Below are positions 28,782 through 38,227 of a stretch of DNA of 64,000 bases, piece after piece. A model generated the notes under the pieces. It was not told the origin of the DNA. It saw only the letters and a list, made by a program, of their open reading frames with translations, and searched no databases. The DNA lies in the NCBI RefSeq assembly GCF_012290005.1, contig NZ_JAAXMS010000004.1, positions 186,001 to 250,000 of the forward strand, given 5' to 3'. A program made the position numbers and the translations under genes. The stretch's first letter is position 1, and each line of letters begins with the position of its first letter. This DNA comes from Crateriforma spongiae. Its GTDB lineage: Bacteria; Planctomycetota; Planctomycetia; Pirellulales; Pirellulaceae.

Positions 28782-29750
28782 TTATTTGTAGTTCGGCGTC
28801 GGCGGCCGATAGTCGTCCAGGTTGATCGTGCGGAACCACTCGATCGTCTTCGTCAAGCCTGTGGCCAGGTCGGTCGTCGGCGACCAATTCAGATGCTTTT
28901 TCGCCAGCGTGATGTCGGGCTGGCGGCGTGTCGGATCGTCCGCCGGCAGCGGTTCAGTGGTCAGGGTGGATTTTGATCCGCTGATTTCGATCACCTTTTC
29001 GGCAAGTTCACGGATTGTGTATTCGTCTTGGTTGCCGATGTTGGCCGGGCCGATGAATCCGTCTTCGCAATTCATCAGTCGGATGATGCCTTCGATCAAG
29101 TCGTCGCGGTAACAGAACGACCGGGTCTGGGTGCCTTCGCCAAAGATCGTGATCGGTTCACCGGCCAAAGCTTGGCGGATGAAGTTGGACACCACGCGCC
29201 CGTCGAACGGGTGCATCCGCGGGCCATAGGTGTTGAAGATCCGAACGATGCGGACATCGACGTTGTTGTAGCGGTGGTAATCCATGAACAACGTTTCGGC
29301 GACACGCTTGCCTTCGTCGTAACAGGCCCGAATGCCGATCGGGCTGACGCTGCCGCGATAGCTTTCGGGTTGCGGATGGACCTCCGGATCGCCGTACACT
29401 TCACTGGTGCTGGCTTGCAGGATTCGGCCGCCACATCGCTTGGCCAGCCCCAGCATGTTGATGCTTCCCAGCACGCTGGTCTTGATCGTCTTGATCGGAT
29501 TGAATTGATAATGGCCCGGAGCGGCGGGGCAAGCCAAGTTGTAGATCTGGTCGACTTCCAAAAAGACCGGCACCGTGATGTCGTGTCGGATCAATTCGAA
29601 GTTGGGATAGTCCAGCAGGTGAGTGACGTTGGTCTTTTGGCTGGTAAAGAAGTTATCCAGACAGATCACGTCGTGGCCGTCTTTGACCAAGCGTTCGCAC
29701 AGGTGTGAGCCCAGGAATCCGGCGCCGCCGGTGACAAGAATTCGAAGCAT
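28782..29750 (-). CDS. UDP-glucuronate decarboxylase (UDP-xylose synthase)
   Basis: 322 residues from ATG 29750. It is an extended short-chain dehydrogenase with [78 protein letters not shown] (the catalytic Tyr/Lys pair) and [21 protein letters not shown]. This set is diagnostic of UXS, which decarboxylates UDP-glucuronate to UDP-xylose. Length is typical for the bacterial enzyme. It supplies pentose for surface glycans and fits the fucose genes upstream. It is divergent from the TerB-like gene. Confidence 0.92.
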   Translation of the reverse strand: MLRILVTGGAGFLGSHLCERLVKDGHDVICLDNFFTSQKTNVTHLLDYPNFELIRHDITVPVFLEVDQIYNLACPAAPGHYQFNPIKTIKTSVLGSINMLGLAKRCGGRILQASTSEVYGDPEVHPQPESYRGSVSPIGIRACYDEGKRVAETLFMDYHRYNNVDVRIVRIFNTYGPRMHPFDGRVVSNFIRQALAGEPITIFGEGTQTRSFCYRDDLIEGIIRLMNCEDGFIGPANIGNQDEYTIRELAEKVIEISGSKSTLTTEPLPADDPTRRQPDITLAKKHLNWSPTTDLATGLTKTIEWFRTINLDDYRPPTPNYK

Positions 29751-30077
29751 CGGATTGGCCAGTGTCCCCAAGGAAACAAATCAATTCGTCGTGCCGCGAG
29801 CCACGCGCATCTGTGGCGGCGACCGACGGCAAGGTCTTTCGACGGGGATATTAACGGGAACCCGCCCCAGACGGCACCCGAGAATGCCGGAAAGCTCGGC
29901 CCGGGAAATCCGGCGACCGGTGTTGGATTCGTCAGACAATCTCACGGTGTGGCGACGCACCGTCGATACGCACGCTCATCCCCCCCTCGGTATACCGATG
30001 CCCGCGCGTATAGACTGTGCGTCGCGATGGCGTCGGCGCCATCGCACGTGACCGTGCACAAAAAGCTGTGGAATCTC
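29751..30077. other. Spacer between divergent UXS and TerB-like genes
   Basis: About 330 bases, with no convincing gene. It must hold the promoters for both directions, but no box pair is clear. An in-frame ATG at 30027 could add 17 residues to the TerB-like protein. Confidence 0.4.
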
Positions 30078-30494
30078 ATGGCCGACGAAAGTTTCATTCG
30101 GCGAAAACGCCACCTTCAAAATCTGGTCGTCATGGCCCTGGCCGATGGGCAATTGGGCGAACGCGAAGTCAACGTGGTGGCCGACCGTTGCATCGAGCTG
30201 GGGTTAAGCGAAGTCGAATTGCACGAGGCGATTCGGTACAGCCTGAGCGATGATGCGGCGTTGGAATTGCCCGAAGATCCGGACGAGCGCGAAGCCTTGA
30301 TGAAGGATTTGATCCGCGTGATGGCGGCCGACGGTGACCTGCAAGAAAGCGAAAAAAGGCTGTTTGCCCTGGCCGCGGCACGGATGAATCTGACGCCCGA
30401 TGATTTGGATCGGCTGTTGGCATCAATGCCGCCGATCAGTGACGCGGGGGCTCCGGTGCAAGACATAGAAACGGACGAAGGTTCAGAATCCTGA
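30078..30494 (+). CDS. TerB-like helical protein
   Basis: 138 residues from ATG 30078. It is all-helical and acidic: RKRHLQNLVVMALADGQLGEREVNVV, then DLIRVMAADGDLQESEKRLFALAAARM. The two A-D-G-x-L/x-x-x-E units are the metal-binding-like signature of TerB/DjlA-N domains. The role of stand-alone TerB proteins is unknown; tellurite resistance is only the name of the family. It precedes coaB by 37 bases in the same direction, so they may share a transcript. Confidence 0.7.
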   Translation: MADESFIRRKRHLQNLVVMALADGQLGEREVNVVADRCIELGLSEVELHEAIRYSLSDDAALELPEDPDEREALMKDLIRVMAADGDLQESEKRLFALAAARMNLTPDDLDRLLASMPPISDAGAPVQDIETDEGSES

Positions 30495-30531
30495 ACCCAC
30501 CGTGTATTTGAATGAAGGGAGGATCGCCGAG

Positions 30532-31176
30532 ATGGCTCGCATCCTGATCACGTCCGGTCCGACTCGACAATACATCGATCCGGTGCGTTATTTGACCAAC
30601 GCGTCCAGCGGTCGGATGGGCGCCGCCCTGGCCAACGCCGCGATCGGCTTGGGCCACGACGTCGTCATCATCAGCGGGCCGGTTCAGGTCGAATATCCGT
30701 CGGCGGCTCAAGTCATCCCGGTCAGGACGACCGATGAAATGCTGGATGCCGCGCAAAGCGAATTCGCCCGTTGTGACGGCGCGATCGGCGCGGCGGCCCC
30801 CTGTGATTACATGCCGCGTGTGGTCAGCGAACAAAAGCTGTCCAAAACCGGCCACCCGATTCAATTGGAACTGGTCGAAACCCCCGACGTCGTTGCGACG
30901 TTGGGCCAGCAGAAGCGCGACGACCAATGGGTCGTCGGATTTGCGTTGGAAACGGAAGACCATCGGTTTCGTGCGACCGTGAAGCTGCAGAAAAAACACT
31001 GCGACTTGATCGTCAGCAACGGCCCCCAAGCGATCGACAGCCAGGAAAACGAAGTCGAATTGCTGGACGTCCATGGCGACGTGATCGCCGATATCCGCGG
31101 CAGCAAAGAAGTCGTCGCCGATGAATTGCTGCGTCACATCGATCAGCGTCTGGTCGTCGCGCGGTCGGGTGCTTGA
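30532..31176 (+). CDS. coaB: Phosphopantothenate-cysteine ligase domain protein (stand-alone CoaB)
   Basis: 214 residues. A strong Shine-Dalgarno (AGGGAGGA, about 30516-30523) picks ATG 30532 over an upstream ATG at 30502. The motifs ILITSGPTRQYIDPVRYLTNASSGRMGAALA, AAAPCDYMP and VGFALETED match the CoaB half of CoaBC, which joins cysteine to 4'-phosphopantothenate. Most bacteria fuse this to the flavin decarboxylase CoaC (~180 residues, N-terminal). No CoaC domain is present here or next door, so the partner must be encoded elsewhere. C-terminal K-x-K-K motif KLQKKHCDLIVSN is intact. Confidence 0.85.
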   Translation: MARILITSGPTRQYIDPVRYLTNASSGRMGAALANAAIGLGHDVVIISGPVQVEYPSAAQVIPVRTTDEMLDAAQSEFARCDGAIGAAAPCDYMPRVVSEQKLSKTGHPIQLELVETPDVVATLGQQKRDDQWVVGFALETEDHRFRATVKLQKKHCDLIVSNGPQAIDSQENEVELLDVHGDVIADIRGSKEVVADELLRHIDQRLVVARSGA

Positions 31177-31309
31177 CGCAACGCGATCGACCGATTGCCT
31201 TTGACGACTCACGCATCGGCGCCGCCCTACCGAAGCTCCCGGCCATGGCGGTAGACTTCCGTCCCACGCCCCGCCGGCGCGATGCCACTTTCTTGATGAC
31301 GCCCGTTTC

Positions 31310-32248
31310 ATGACGACACGTTCGATGACGAATTCCATGACGCCCGATCTGTCAGTTCAACTGGGGCGACTCAAGCTAAGCAATCCGATCATGGTTGCTT
31401 CCGGCACGTTCGGGTATGCCCGCGAGATGGAAAAAGTCGTCGACCTGTCACTGTTGGGTGGCTTGTTGCCCAAGACGATCACCGCCGAACCACGGATGGG
31501 CAATCCGCCCTGGCGAACGGTTGAAACGTCGGCCGGTCTGTTGAACGCGATCGGGTTGGACAATGACGGCGTGGACGCGTTCATCCAGCATCACCTGCCC
31601 TACCTGCGTCAGTTGCCCACCCCCGTGGTGGTCAGCATCGCCGGCCGAACCCGCGACGATTTCGTTTCGCTGGCCGAACAGATCGCCGCGCAGGGCGGTG
31701 CCGCGGCGATCGAGCTGAATTTGTCGTGTCCCAATGTTTCCGGCGGTATTGATTTCGGCACCGATGCCGACAGTTGCCGGAAAGTCGTTGACCAGGTTCG
31801 ACAGAGTTGCGATCTGCCGATTTTGGCCAAGTTGACGCCGAACGTGACGCGGATCGCTGACATCGCGGCGGCGGCGGCCGATGGTGGAGCCGACGCGGTT
31901 TGTCTGATCAACACCGTGTTGGCGATGGCCGTCAATTGGCGTTCGCGTCGTCCCATCTTGGGCAACGGGATGGGCGGGCTAAGCGGTCCGGCCATCAAGC
32001 CGATTGCGCTGCGATGTGTCCATCAAGTTCGACAAGCGGTGGACATTCCGATCATCGGGATCGGTGGCATCGCCAATATCGACGACGTGATGCAATTCCT
32101 GGTGACCGGTGCGTCGGCCGTTCAGATCGGTACAGCGAATTACTACGACCCTCACGTCTCCACACGTCTGGTCGGCGAATTGCCCGAAGTGCTGCGTGAC
32201 GAAGGCGTGGATCGAATCAGCGATTTGATCGGCACACTGAAAGTTTAA
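31310..32248 (+). CDS. pyrD: Dihydroorotate dehydrogenase, class 1 (NAD-type, catalytic subunit)
   Basis: 312 residues from ATG 31310; in-frame ATGs at 31325 and 31337 are possible. It is a flavin barrel enzyme of pyrimidine synthesis: [12 protein letters not shown] at the start, [30 protein letters not shown] with the class 1 catalytic Cys, [14 protein letters not shown], and the phosphate loop [27 protein letters not shown]. The form is class 1B, which usually works with PyrK; no pyrK is adjacent. A second, class 2-like enzyme is encoded at 58274-59407. Confidence 0.92.
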   Translation: MTTRSMTNSMTPDLSVQLGRLKLSNPIMVASGTFGYAREMEKVVDLSLLGGLLPKTITAEPRMGNPPWRTVETSAGLLNAIGLDNDGVDAFIQHHLPYLRQLPTPVVVSIAGRTRDDFVSLAEQIAAQGGAAAIELNLSCPNVSGGIDFGTDADSCRKVVDQVRQSCDLPILAKLTPNVTRIADIAAAAADGGADAVCLINTVLAMAVNWRSRRPILGNGMGGLSGPAIKPIALRCVHQVRQAVDIPIIGIGGIANIDDVMQFLVTGASAVQIGTANYYDPHVSTRLVGELPEVLRDEGVDRISDLIGTLKV

Positions 32249-32280
32249 GCCCGAGGTTCGAAAACCGGGCTGCTTCCTTC
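32248..32280 (+). terminator. Putative terminator of pyrD
   Basis: AGCCC and GGGCT close an interrupted stem with GGTT/AACC inside, directly at the stop codon, followed by a pyrimidine-rich GCTTCCTTCT. The U-tract is poor, so the call is tentative. Confidence 0.4.
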
Positions 32281-32649
32281 TGACGCGTCTTCTTTCCGCG
32301 GCAGCTTGCCGCATGCCGGTGAGGTATCCAGGGCGGTGTTTGCGCCGAAGACATGCTCCGGTGCAAAGTGCTGTCTTTTGGTGTGACGTGTGAATCTCCG
32401 GTGCGACGTCCTGTCACGTGCGACGATGTGGACAGTCATTTTGAGCGGTCGAGTGGCGTGGAATCCAACGCTGCAGATTTAGAATGGCGTTTCGGTTTTC
32501 GCGAAAGACCGCTTCAACGTTTCGCCAAGGACGCGTGAAACGAAGTCGGCCGGACAGCAAGGTTGCGGTTGGAGGCACTGGCGGCGCGGACCAGCGAAGC
32601 CGATTTGGTTCATTCCGTGTTCTGTTACTTTGAAATGGGAGATGTGACC
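32281..32649. other. Leader region before DUF1559 copy 1
   Basis: No gene. It contains a direct repeat GTGCGAC (32401-32407 and 32418-32424) and a GGGAG Shine-Dalgarno at its end. No clear promoter boxes. Confidence 0.4.
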
Positions 32650-33828
32650 ATGCGAAACCCACGCAAGGCCTTCACACTCGTCGAATTGTTGGTCGTGATT
32701 GCGATCATCGGTGTTCTGGTCGGTTTGTTGCTTCCGGCGGTCCAGTCCGCTCGCGAAGCCGCACGTCGAATGTCGTGCAGCAACAACGCCAAACAGCTGG
32801 GCTTGGCGCTGCACAACTATCATAGCGCGTTCAAGCAATTTCCCGCCCACCGCGCCGGCACGACCGGCCGCAAGGGGTATGGAATCAGCTGGAACAATAT
32901 GAACGTGTACAGCAATGACACGCACAATTTCCGGCGTCTCAGCATGCTGGTTGCCTTGACGCCGTTTTTGGAACAACAACCGCTGTGGGACACCATCAGC
33001 AATCCCGTGTCGGTGCAGTACAACGGCAACGCTGCACCCAATGGGGCGTATCCATCGATGGGACCGGTTCCCTGGAAAGGGCAATACACCCCTTGGCGGA
33101 CGCTGGTTTCGGCGTTGCAGTGCCCCAGCGACGCGGGGCCGCCGGTGACCACAGGGACGACCAACTATGGCGCCTGCATCGGCGACTGTGTGCGTGCATT
33201 GGGTTGGGGAAACCCGCCCAAGGAAATCAAACGTGGGTTGTTCCTGAGCGCGACGGTCACGCGGTTCCGTGACATCGTCGATGGCACCGCCAACACGATG
33301 GCCTTGGCGGAAATCACCAACAGCCTGGGCGACCGAGGCATCAGTGGCGGTGGCGCCTACGACATCGGCGGCGACATCAACTTGAGTCCCCAAGAGTGCT
33401 TGGACACGGCCGATCCGCTGCGTCCGAAGTTCTACGCACCTGGCGTGTTGCTGTTGGGCTACAGCGGCAACCTTGGCAAATGGGGCGACGCCGGTCGCGG
33501 CAATCGTTGGTGTGACGGCGGAGGCAACTTTGCCACGTTCAACGCCATCTTGCCGCCCAACAGCCCTAGTTGTTCCCGCGACGGCGGCGATGCCGGTGAT
33601 GGAATCTGGAGTGCCGGCAGCTATCACCCCGGTGGTTGTCACATCGTGATGGGCGACGGTTCGGTGCACTTCGTCAGCGAAGCGATCGATGCCGGTGATC
33701 CCTCGATTCCCGCCGTCGGCCCGGGCAGCTGGAACGGCTCACTCGCCGGCAGCCCCAGTCCCTACGGCATTTGGGGAGCCCTGGGCACGATCAACGGCCG
33801 CGAACAGATCGATATGGATGAACTGTAG
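32650..33828 (+). CDS. DUF1559 pseudopilin-like protein, array copy 1
   Basis: 392 residues; GGGAG (32637-32641) fixes ATG 32650. Domain order, shared by all copies, is a basic prepilin leader cut before FTLVE (Glu at +5), a ~20-residue membrane helix, then the DUF1559 domain ending in the H-X9-DG motif, here HPGGCHIVMGDG. This implies processing by a PilD-type peptidase and assembly in, or display from, the inner membrane like pseudopilins; the exact role of the family is unknown. The residue before the cleavage site is Ala (RKA-F), as in copies 4, 6 and 13. Copy 1 is the most divergent: LVALTPFLEQQ replaces LVGLLPF, and the end is REQIDMDEL in place of REQVSIDDx. Variable segment GISWNNMNVYSNDTHNFRR places it with copies 7, 9 and 14. 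Confidence 0.9.
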   Translation: MRNPRKAFTLVELLVVIAIIGVLVGLLLPAVQSAREAARRMSCSNNAKQLGLALHNYHSAFKQFPAHRAGTTGRKGYGISWNNMNVYSNDTHNFRRLSMLVALTPFLEQQPLWDTISNPVSVQYNGNAAPNGAYPSMGPVPWKGQYTPWRTLVSALQCPSDAGPPVTTGTTNYGACIGDCVRALGWGNPPKEIKRGLFLSATVTRFRDIVDGTANTMALAEITNSLGDRGISGGGAYDIGGDINLSPQECLDTADPLRPKFYAPGVLLLGYSGNLGKWGDAGRGNRWCDGGGNFATFNAILPPNSPSCSRDGGDAGDGIWSAGSYHPGGCHIVMGDGSVHFVSEAIDAGDPSIPAVGPGSWNGSLAGSPSPYGIWGALGTINGREQIDMDEL

Positions 33829-33858
33829 AGCCCTCCCAAGTCCTATTGAACGAATCGC

Positions 33859-33896
33859 AACCGTGGCCCGGATGGAAAACCGGGCCGCGGTTTTTT
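33859..33896 (+). terminator. Terminator of DUF1559 copy 1
   Basis: CCGTGGCCCGG pairs with CCGGGCCGCGG (one G-U), followed by TTTTTT. Confidence 0.8.
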
Positions 33897-34425
33897 CGTT
33901 TTGTAAACACACCGGCATGGTCGTCGTCGCCGGAACGTCGATTTCGATCCAATTTAGGGACGCATCGGGACCTTTTCGGTGGGGATACCGAGTCGGCAAC
34001 ACCCGAAAAACCGGAAAGGTTCGACGTTGCAGCCGAAAATCAGCGAAAAAAATCGAAAAACTTTTATCTTGCCCTCCACCCGTTGGGGCTGGTTTTTTTG
34101 AGCGTGGCGTGGTCGCGCCATCCCCATGGCCACTCGGAGCAGTCTTCATAATGCGAATTCGGGCACCGTTAAGGGTGGTGGTTCGAACAACCCAGTCATC
34201 GAAAGTGGGTTTCGGGAAAAATCCTTGTCAACCCGTCGAATGTCGGAAAATCCTTGGTTTTCCCGCGTTTTACCGATAGCATGCGACATTAGACCGCCAC
34301 TGCGGGGCCGAATTTTACCTTCATTGTCAGGTTTCGCCCGACGGTCAGCTTGTCAAAGCGGATCTCGCCTTGTCTTTCGAGATCCACGTTAAGGGTTTTC
34401 TTTATTGCGTTATCGGAGCGTACAC
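33897..34425. other. Leader region before DUF1559 copy 2
   Basis: No gene. An A-rich patch (about 34010-34060), one TGAGCGT motif (34099-34105) and a weak promoter-like pair TTGGTT (34254-34259)/TAGCAT (34277-34282) with 17-base spacing are seen. Confidence 0.4.
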
Positions 34426-35622
34426 ATGCGTCAAAAACGTGCGGGCTTCACGCTCGTGGAGCTGTTGGTCGTCATCGCGATCATCGGCGTCCTTGTCGGA
34501 CTTCTTCTTCCCGCGGTGCAATCGGCTCGCGAAGCCGCCCGCCGCATGTCGTGCAGCAACAACGCCAAGCAAATCGGTTTGGCGCTGCACAACTATCACA
34601 GTGCTTTCAAACAGTTCCCTGTTCACCGTGCTGGTACGACGGGCCGCAAGGGCTACAACGCGAACTGGAACCAGATGACCAGTGCCGACGATGCCGCCGG
34701 TGGTGGTCGAAACTTCCACAACTTCCGCCGTTTGAGCATCCTGGTCGGCTTGCTGCCGTTCATGGAACAACAGCCGTTGTGGGACACGATCAGCAACCCG
34801 GTCAGCGTCCAGTTCAACGGCAACGCGGCCCCCGGCGGTGCGTACCCCGCGATGGGCCCGACGCCTTGGAAAGGCCAGTACACCCCGTGGCGTACCATGG
34901 TTTCGTCGTTCAATTGCCCCAGCGACAGCGGCCCGGCGACCACCTACGGCACGACCAACTACGGTGCTTGTATGGGTGACGGCATCCGCGGTCTGGGATG
35001 GGCCAATGTGCCGAAGGAAGTCAAGCGTGGGATGTTCATGGGTGCGACCGTGACCCGTTTCCGCGACGTTGTTGACGGAACGGCCAACACCATGGCCCTG
35101 GCGGAAGTCACCAACAGCCTGGGTGACCGTGGCGTCAGCGGTGGTGGTGCCTACGACATCGGTGGCGACATCAACCTGAGCCCGCAAGAGTGCTTGGACA
35201 CGATCGATCCGCTGCGTCCGAAGTTCTTCGCTCCCGGCGTGTTGCTGTTCGGCTACAGCGGCAGCCTCGGAAAGTGGGGCGGATCGGGACGTGGATCACG
35301 TTGGACCGATGGTGGTGGTAACTTCGCCAGCTTCAACGCGATTCTGCCGCCCAACAGCCCGTCTTGCTCACGCGGTGGCGGTGACGCCGGTGACGGAATC
35401 TGGTCGGCCGGCAGTTATCACCCCGGCGGCTGTCACGTCGTGATGGGTGACGGTTCGGTCCACTTCGTCAGCGAAGCGATCGACGCGGGTGACCCGACGA
35501 TTGCCGCGGTCGGCCGTCCCCAGTGGAACGGTTCACCCGCCGGTAGCCCCAGCCCCTACGGCATCTGGGGCGGCTTGGGAACGACCAACGGTCGTGAACA
35601 AGTCAGCGTCGACGATCTGTAA
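34426..35622 (+). CDS. DUF1559 pseudopilin-like protein, array copy 2
   Basis: 398 residues, GGAG seven bases before the ATG. Leader [12 protein letters not shown] has the canonical Gly before the cut. The variable segment after Gly77 ([20 protein letters not shown]) is of the long 'ADD' type shared with copies 3, 10, 11 and 12. From about 35064 to the stop the DNA is almost identical to copy 3 (36899-37459), far closer than the 5' parts, which looks like recent gene conversion or a recent duplication with later drift at the 5' end. Six Cys are spread through the body ([36 protein letters not shown]), suggesting disulfides if exported. Confidence 0.92.
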   Translation: MRQKRAGFTLVELLVVIAIIGVLVGLLLPAVQSAREAARRMSCSNNAKQIGLALHNYHSAFKQFPVHRAGTTGRKGYNANWNQMTSADDAAGGGRNFHNFRRLSILVGLLPFMEQQPLWDTISNPVSVQFNGNAAPGGAYPAMGPTPWKGQYTPWRTMVSSFNCPSDSGPATTYGTTNYGACMGDGIRGLGWANVPKEVKRGMFMGATVTRFRDVVDGTANTMALAEVTNSLGDRGVSGGGAYDIGGDINLSPQECLDTIDPLRPKFFAPGVLLFGYSGSLGKWGGSGRGSRWTDGGGNFASFNAILPPNSPSCSRGGGDAGDGIWSAGSYHPGGCHVVMGDGSVHFVSEAIDAGDPTIAAVGRPQWNGSPAGSPSPYGIWGGLGTTNGREQVSVDDL

Positions 35623-35677
35623 TCGGCACGGTGCAGCCTAGGTGGCTGCCGACTGTTGATTCAGATGCAACGCATGG

Positions 35678-35715
35678 ACGGTTGCCCCGGAACGTCACCG
35701 GGGCAACCGTTTTTT
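35678..35715 (+). terminator. Terminator of DUF1559 copy 2
   Basis: A perfect 13-base stem, ACGGTTGCCCCGG with CCGGGGCAACCGT, followed by TTTTT. Confidence 0.9.
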
Positions 35716-36262
35716 CGCCTCCTGATCACTGGTCAATCGGAGTGCCGGGTCATTGGGGTTCCAGGCGATCGGATTGGCCGGTTCCTGGCGGATTTGACGT
35801 CTCGGTCATTCCGTATGGTCAGAAAATGCCGCCGTGAAATACCTCAGCAGGGTGGCTGCTGTGCTCAACAACCGCGCCTCGACGCAAATGGTTCGAAAAA
35901 TTTCCAGATTTTTTCCAAGAAATGTCAGTGTGTTCAAGTCTTCACTTGTCCCTGCTGGCAGGATGCTCAGCGAAACAACGTCTCTTTCACTTTGAAGAAA
36001 CTCAAAGGCTCGCTGAGGCGACTGCTGAGCGTCAAATTGTCATGCGACACCCCGCCGCACGGGTGCGGCGATGCAAGGGGATGATATGCCAGCGGAATCT
36101 GAAGCTTTCATTAACGCGTCTAGTTGCTAGAAAGCATCGTTAGCAGGTCTTTCGGGAAGACTTTCCTCCATTGCGGTTGCCCGAAGACTGTTTTCGTCTT
36201 TTTCCGTTTGGATCGCTGTTATCGGTGATCCGGTCATTTCTCTTGGTTTGGGAGCGCACTTT
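35716..36262. other. Leader region before DUF1559 copy 3
   Basis: No gene. It carries TGCTCA twice (35862-35867, 35964-35969), TGAGCGT (36026-36032), a 13-base stretch TGGCAGGATGCTC (35956-35968) repeated in the next leader, and a hairpin CGCCGCA/TGCGGCG (36053-36070). Confidence 0.45.
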
Positions 36263-37459
36263 ATGCGTCAAAAACGTGCGGGCTTCACGCTCGTGGAATT
36301 GTTGGTCGTGATCGCGATCATCGGTGTCCTTGTCGGACTTCTTCTCCCCGCGGTTCAGTCGGCTCGCGAAGCCGCCCGCCGCATGTCGTGCAGCAACAAT
36401 GCCAAGCAAATTGGCTTGGCCCTGCACAACTATCACAGTGCTTTCAAGCAGTTCCCCGCCCACCGTGCCGGTACCACCGGTCGCAAGGGTTACAACGTCG
36501 GTTGGAACGACATGGTCGCCGCGGATGATGCCGCCGGCGGTGGTCGAAACTTCCACAACTTCAACCGCTTGAGCATCCTGGTCGGCCTGCTGCCGTTCCT
36601 GGAGCAGCAGCCGCTGTGGGATACGATCAGCAACCCGGTCGCCACCCAATTCAATGGCAACGCCGCGCCCGGTGGCGGATACCCGGCCATGGGGCCGACG
36701 CCTTGGAAGGGCCAGTACACCCCGTGGCGTACCATGGTTTCTGCGTTCAACTGCCCCAGCGACAGCGGCCCGGCGACCACCTACGGCACGACCAACTACG
36801 GTGCCTGCATGGGTGATGCCGTGCGTGCGTTGGGTTGGTCCAACCCGCCCAAAGAAATCAAACGCGGGATGTTCCTGGCCGGCAACGCCACTCGTTTCCG
36901 CGACGTTGTCGACGGAACGGCCAACACCATGGCCCTGGCGGAAGTCACCAACAGCCTGGGTGACCGTGGCGTCAGCGGTGGTGGTGCCTACGACATCGGT
37001 GGCGACATCAACCTGAGCCCGCAAGAGTGCTTGGACACGATCGATCCGCTGCGTCCGAAGTTCTTCGCTCCCGGCGTGTTGCTGTTCGGTTACAGCGGCA
37101 GCCTCGGAAAGTGGGGCGGATCGGGACGTGGAGCACGTTGGACCGATGGTGGCGGTAACTTCGCCAGCTTCACCGCCGTTCTGCCGCCCAACAGCCCGTC
37201 TTGCTCACGCGGTGGCGGTGACGCCGGTGACGGAATCTGGTCGGCCGGCAGTTATCACCCCGGCGGCTGTCACGTCGTGATGGGTGACGGTTCGGTCCAC
37301 TTCGTCAGCGAAGCGATCGACGCGGGTGACCCGACGATTGCCGCGGTCGGTCGGTCCCAGTGGAACGGTTCACCCGCCGGTAGCCCCAGCCCCTACGGCA
37401 TCTGGGGCGGCTTGGGAACGACCAACGGTCGTGAACAAGTCAGCGTCGACGACCTGTAA
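36263..37459 (+). CDS. DUF1559 pseudopilin-like protein, array copy 3
   Basis: 398 residues, GGGAG (36250-36254) in the context GGAGCGCA, also found before copies 8 and 9. Same long 'ADD' variable type as copy 2 ([20 protein letters not shown]), whose 3' half it nearly duplicates. The second variable stretch differs: ALGWSNPPKEIKRGMFLAGNATRF versus [24 protein letters not shown] in copy 2, so the near-identity begins only after this point. Confidence 0.92.
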   Translation: MRQKRAGFTLVELLVVIAIIGVLVGLLLPAVQSAREAARRMSCSNNAKQIGLALHNYHSAFKQFPAHRAGTTGRKGYNVGWNDMVAADDAAGGGRNFHNFNRLSILVGLLPFLEQQPLWDTISNPVATQFNGNAAPGGGYPAMGPTPWKGQYTPWRTMVSAFNCPSDSGPATTYGTTNYGACMGDAVRALGWSNPPKEIKRGMFLAGNATRFRDVVDGTANTMALAEVTNSLGDRGVSGGGAYDIGGDINLSPQECLDTIDPLRPKFFAPGVLLFGYSGSLGKWGGSGRGARWTDGGGNFASFTAVLPPNSPSCSRGGGDAGDGIWSAGSYHPGGCHVVMGDGSVHFVSEAIDAGDPTIAAVGRSQWNGSPAGSPSPYGIWGGLGTTNGREQVSVDDL

Positions 37460-37504
37460 TCGACACGCGGCCGGTGTCCGCTGGCCGCCATCATTGAAAC
37501 TTCG

Positions 37505-37549
37505 AAACGCCGGCGATTGCGAAAGCGATCGCCGGCGTTTTTTTTTTTG
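37505..37549 (+). terminator. Terminator of DUF1559 copy 3
   Basis: AAACGCCGGCGAT pairs with ATCGCCGGCGTTT, followed by an unusually long T-run. First of the GCCGGC-type stems (copies 3-7). Confidence 0.92.
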
Positions 37550-38227
37550 TTGCCCGCGGATCTGACTCATGTAAGAGCGGCTTGGCGACCAGCCTGTCGT
37601 GTTTCCACCTTCTGTCTCCAATCCGTCCGCTGATGCGATTGCGGTCGGGCTTACGCCGGAGTCTTCCTGGGACGCCTGGCCCCAAAAATCGGCTTTGCTG
37701 CGTGTTCAGTGATGCCTCCTTAGGTGTCTGCAGAGGGCAAATTCTGCGCTTTGCGATGGCAAAATGGTCCGTGTTTTTGGCACGAATGTCTTGGTGCGCG
37801 TCGTGATGGCGCAGGTGTCAAAGAAAAATCGCAGAAATTCTCGTGCATCTCTTGTCCCTTCCGGCGGCCCTTACGCTTGTCCCTCTGTAGCGGATCCTAT
37901 CGCATTGGTGCTGCAAAACGTGGTGTTTTTGGGGAGCGTCACGTTCGTTGTTCAGGTCGGATCACCACAGGCCTGTAGGACGCCAATCGCCAGCGGTGCG
38001 AAAAATGAGCATTGTTGGCTGCATTCTTTCGTTGGCAGGATGCTCTTGGTTCGCAGGTGCTCGGTTTGAGTGTCTGCGTGCGGGTTTTGTAAGCCCCTCG
38101 GGTTAGCGATTTCTGACGCTGCTGTTGGCGACGATGCAGAAGTTTCTGCGACGACAGACGGACGTGAATTTGCAAATCCGAGGCGAGATTTTCGTCTTCT
38201 CTGTCTTCGTTTCGGGAGTGTTGATCC
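37550..38227. other. Leader region before DUF1559 copy 4
   Basis: No gene; with the preceding terminator this is the longest gap in the array (768 bases). TGGCAGGATGCTC recurs at 38033-38045. The last ~65 bases, including TTTCGGGAGTGTTGATCC before the ATG, closely match the leader of copy 6. Confidence 0.45.
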
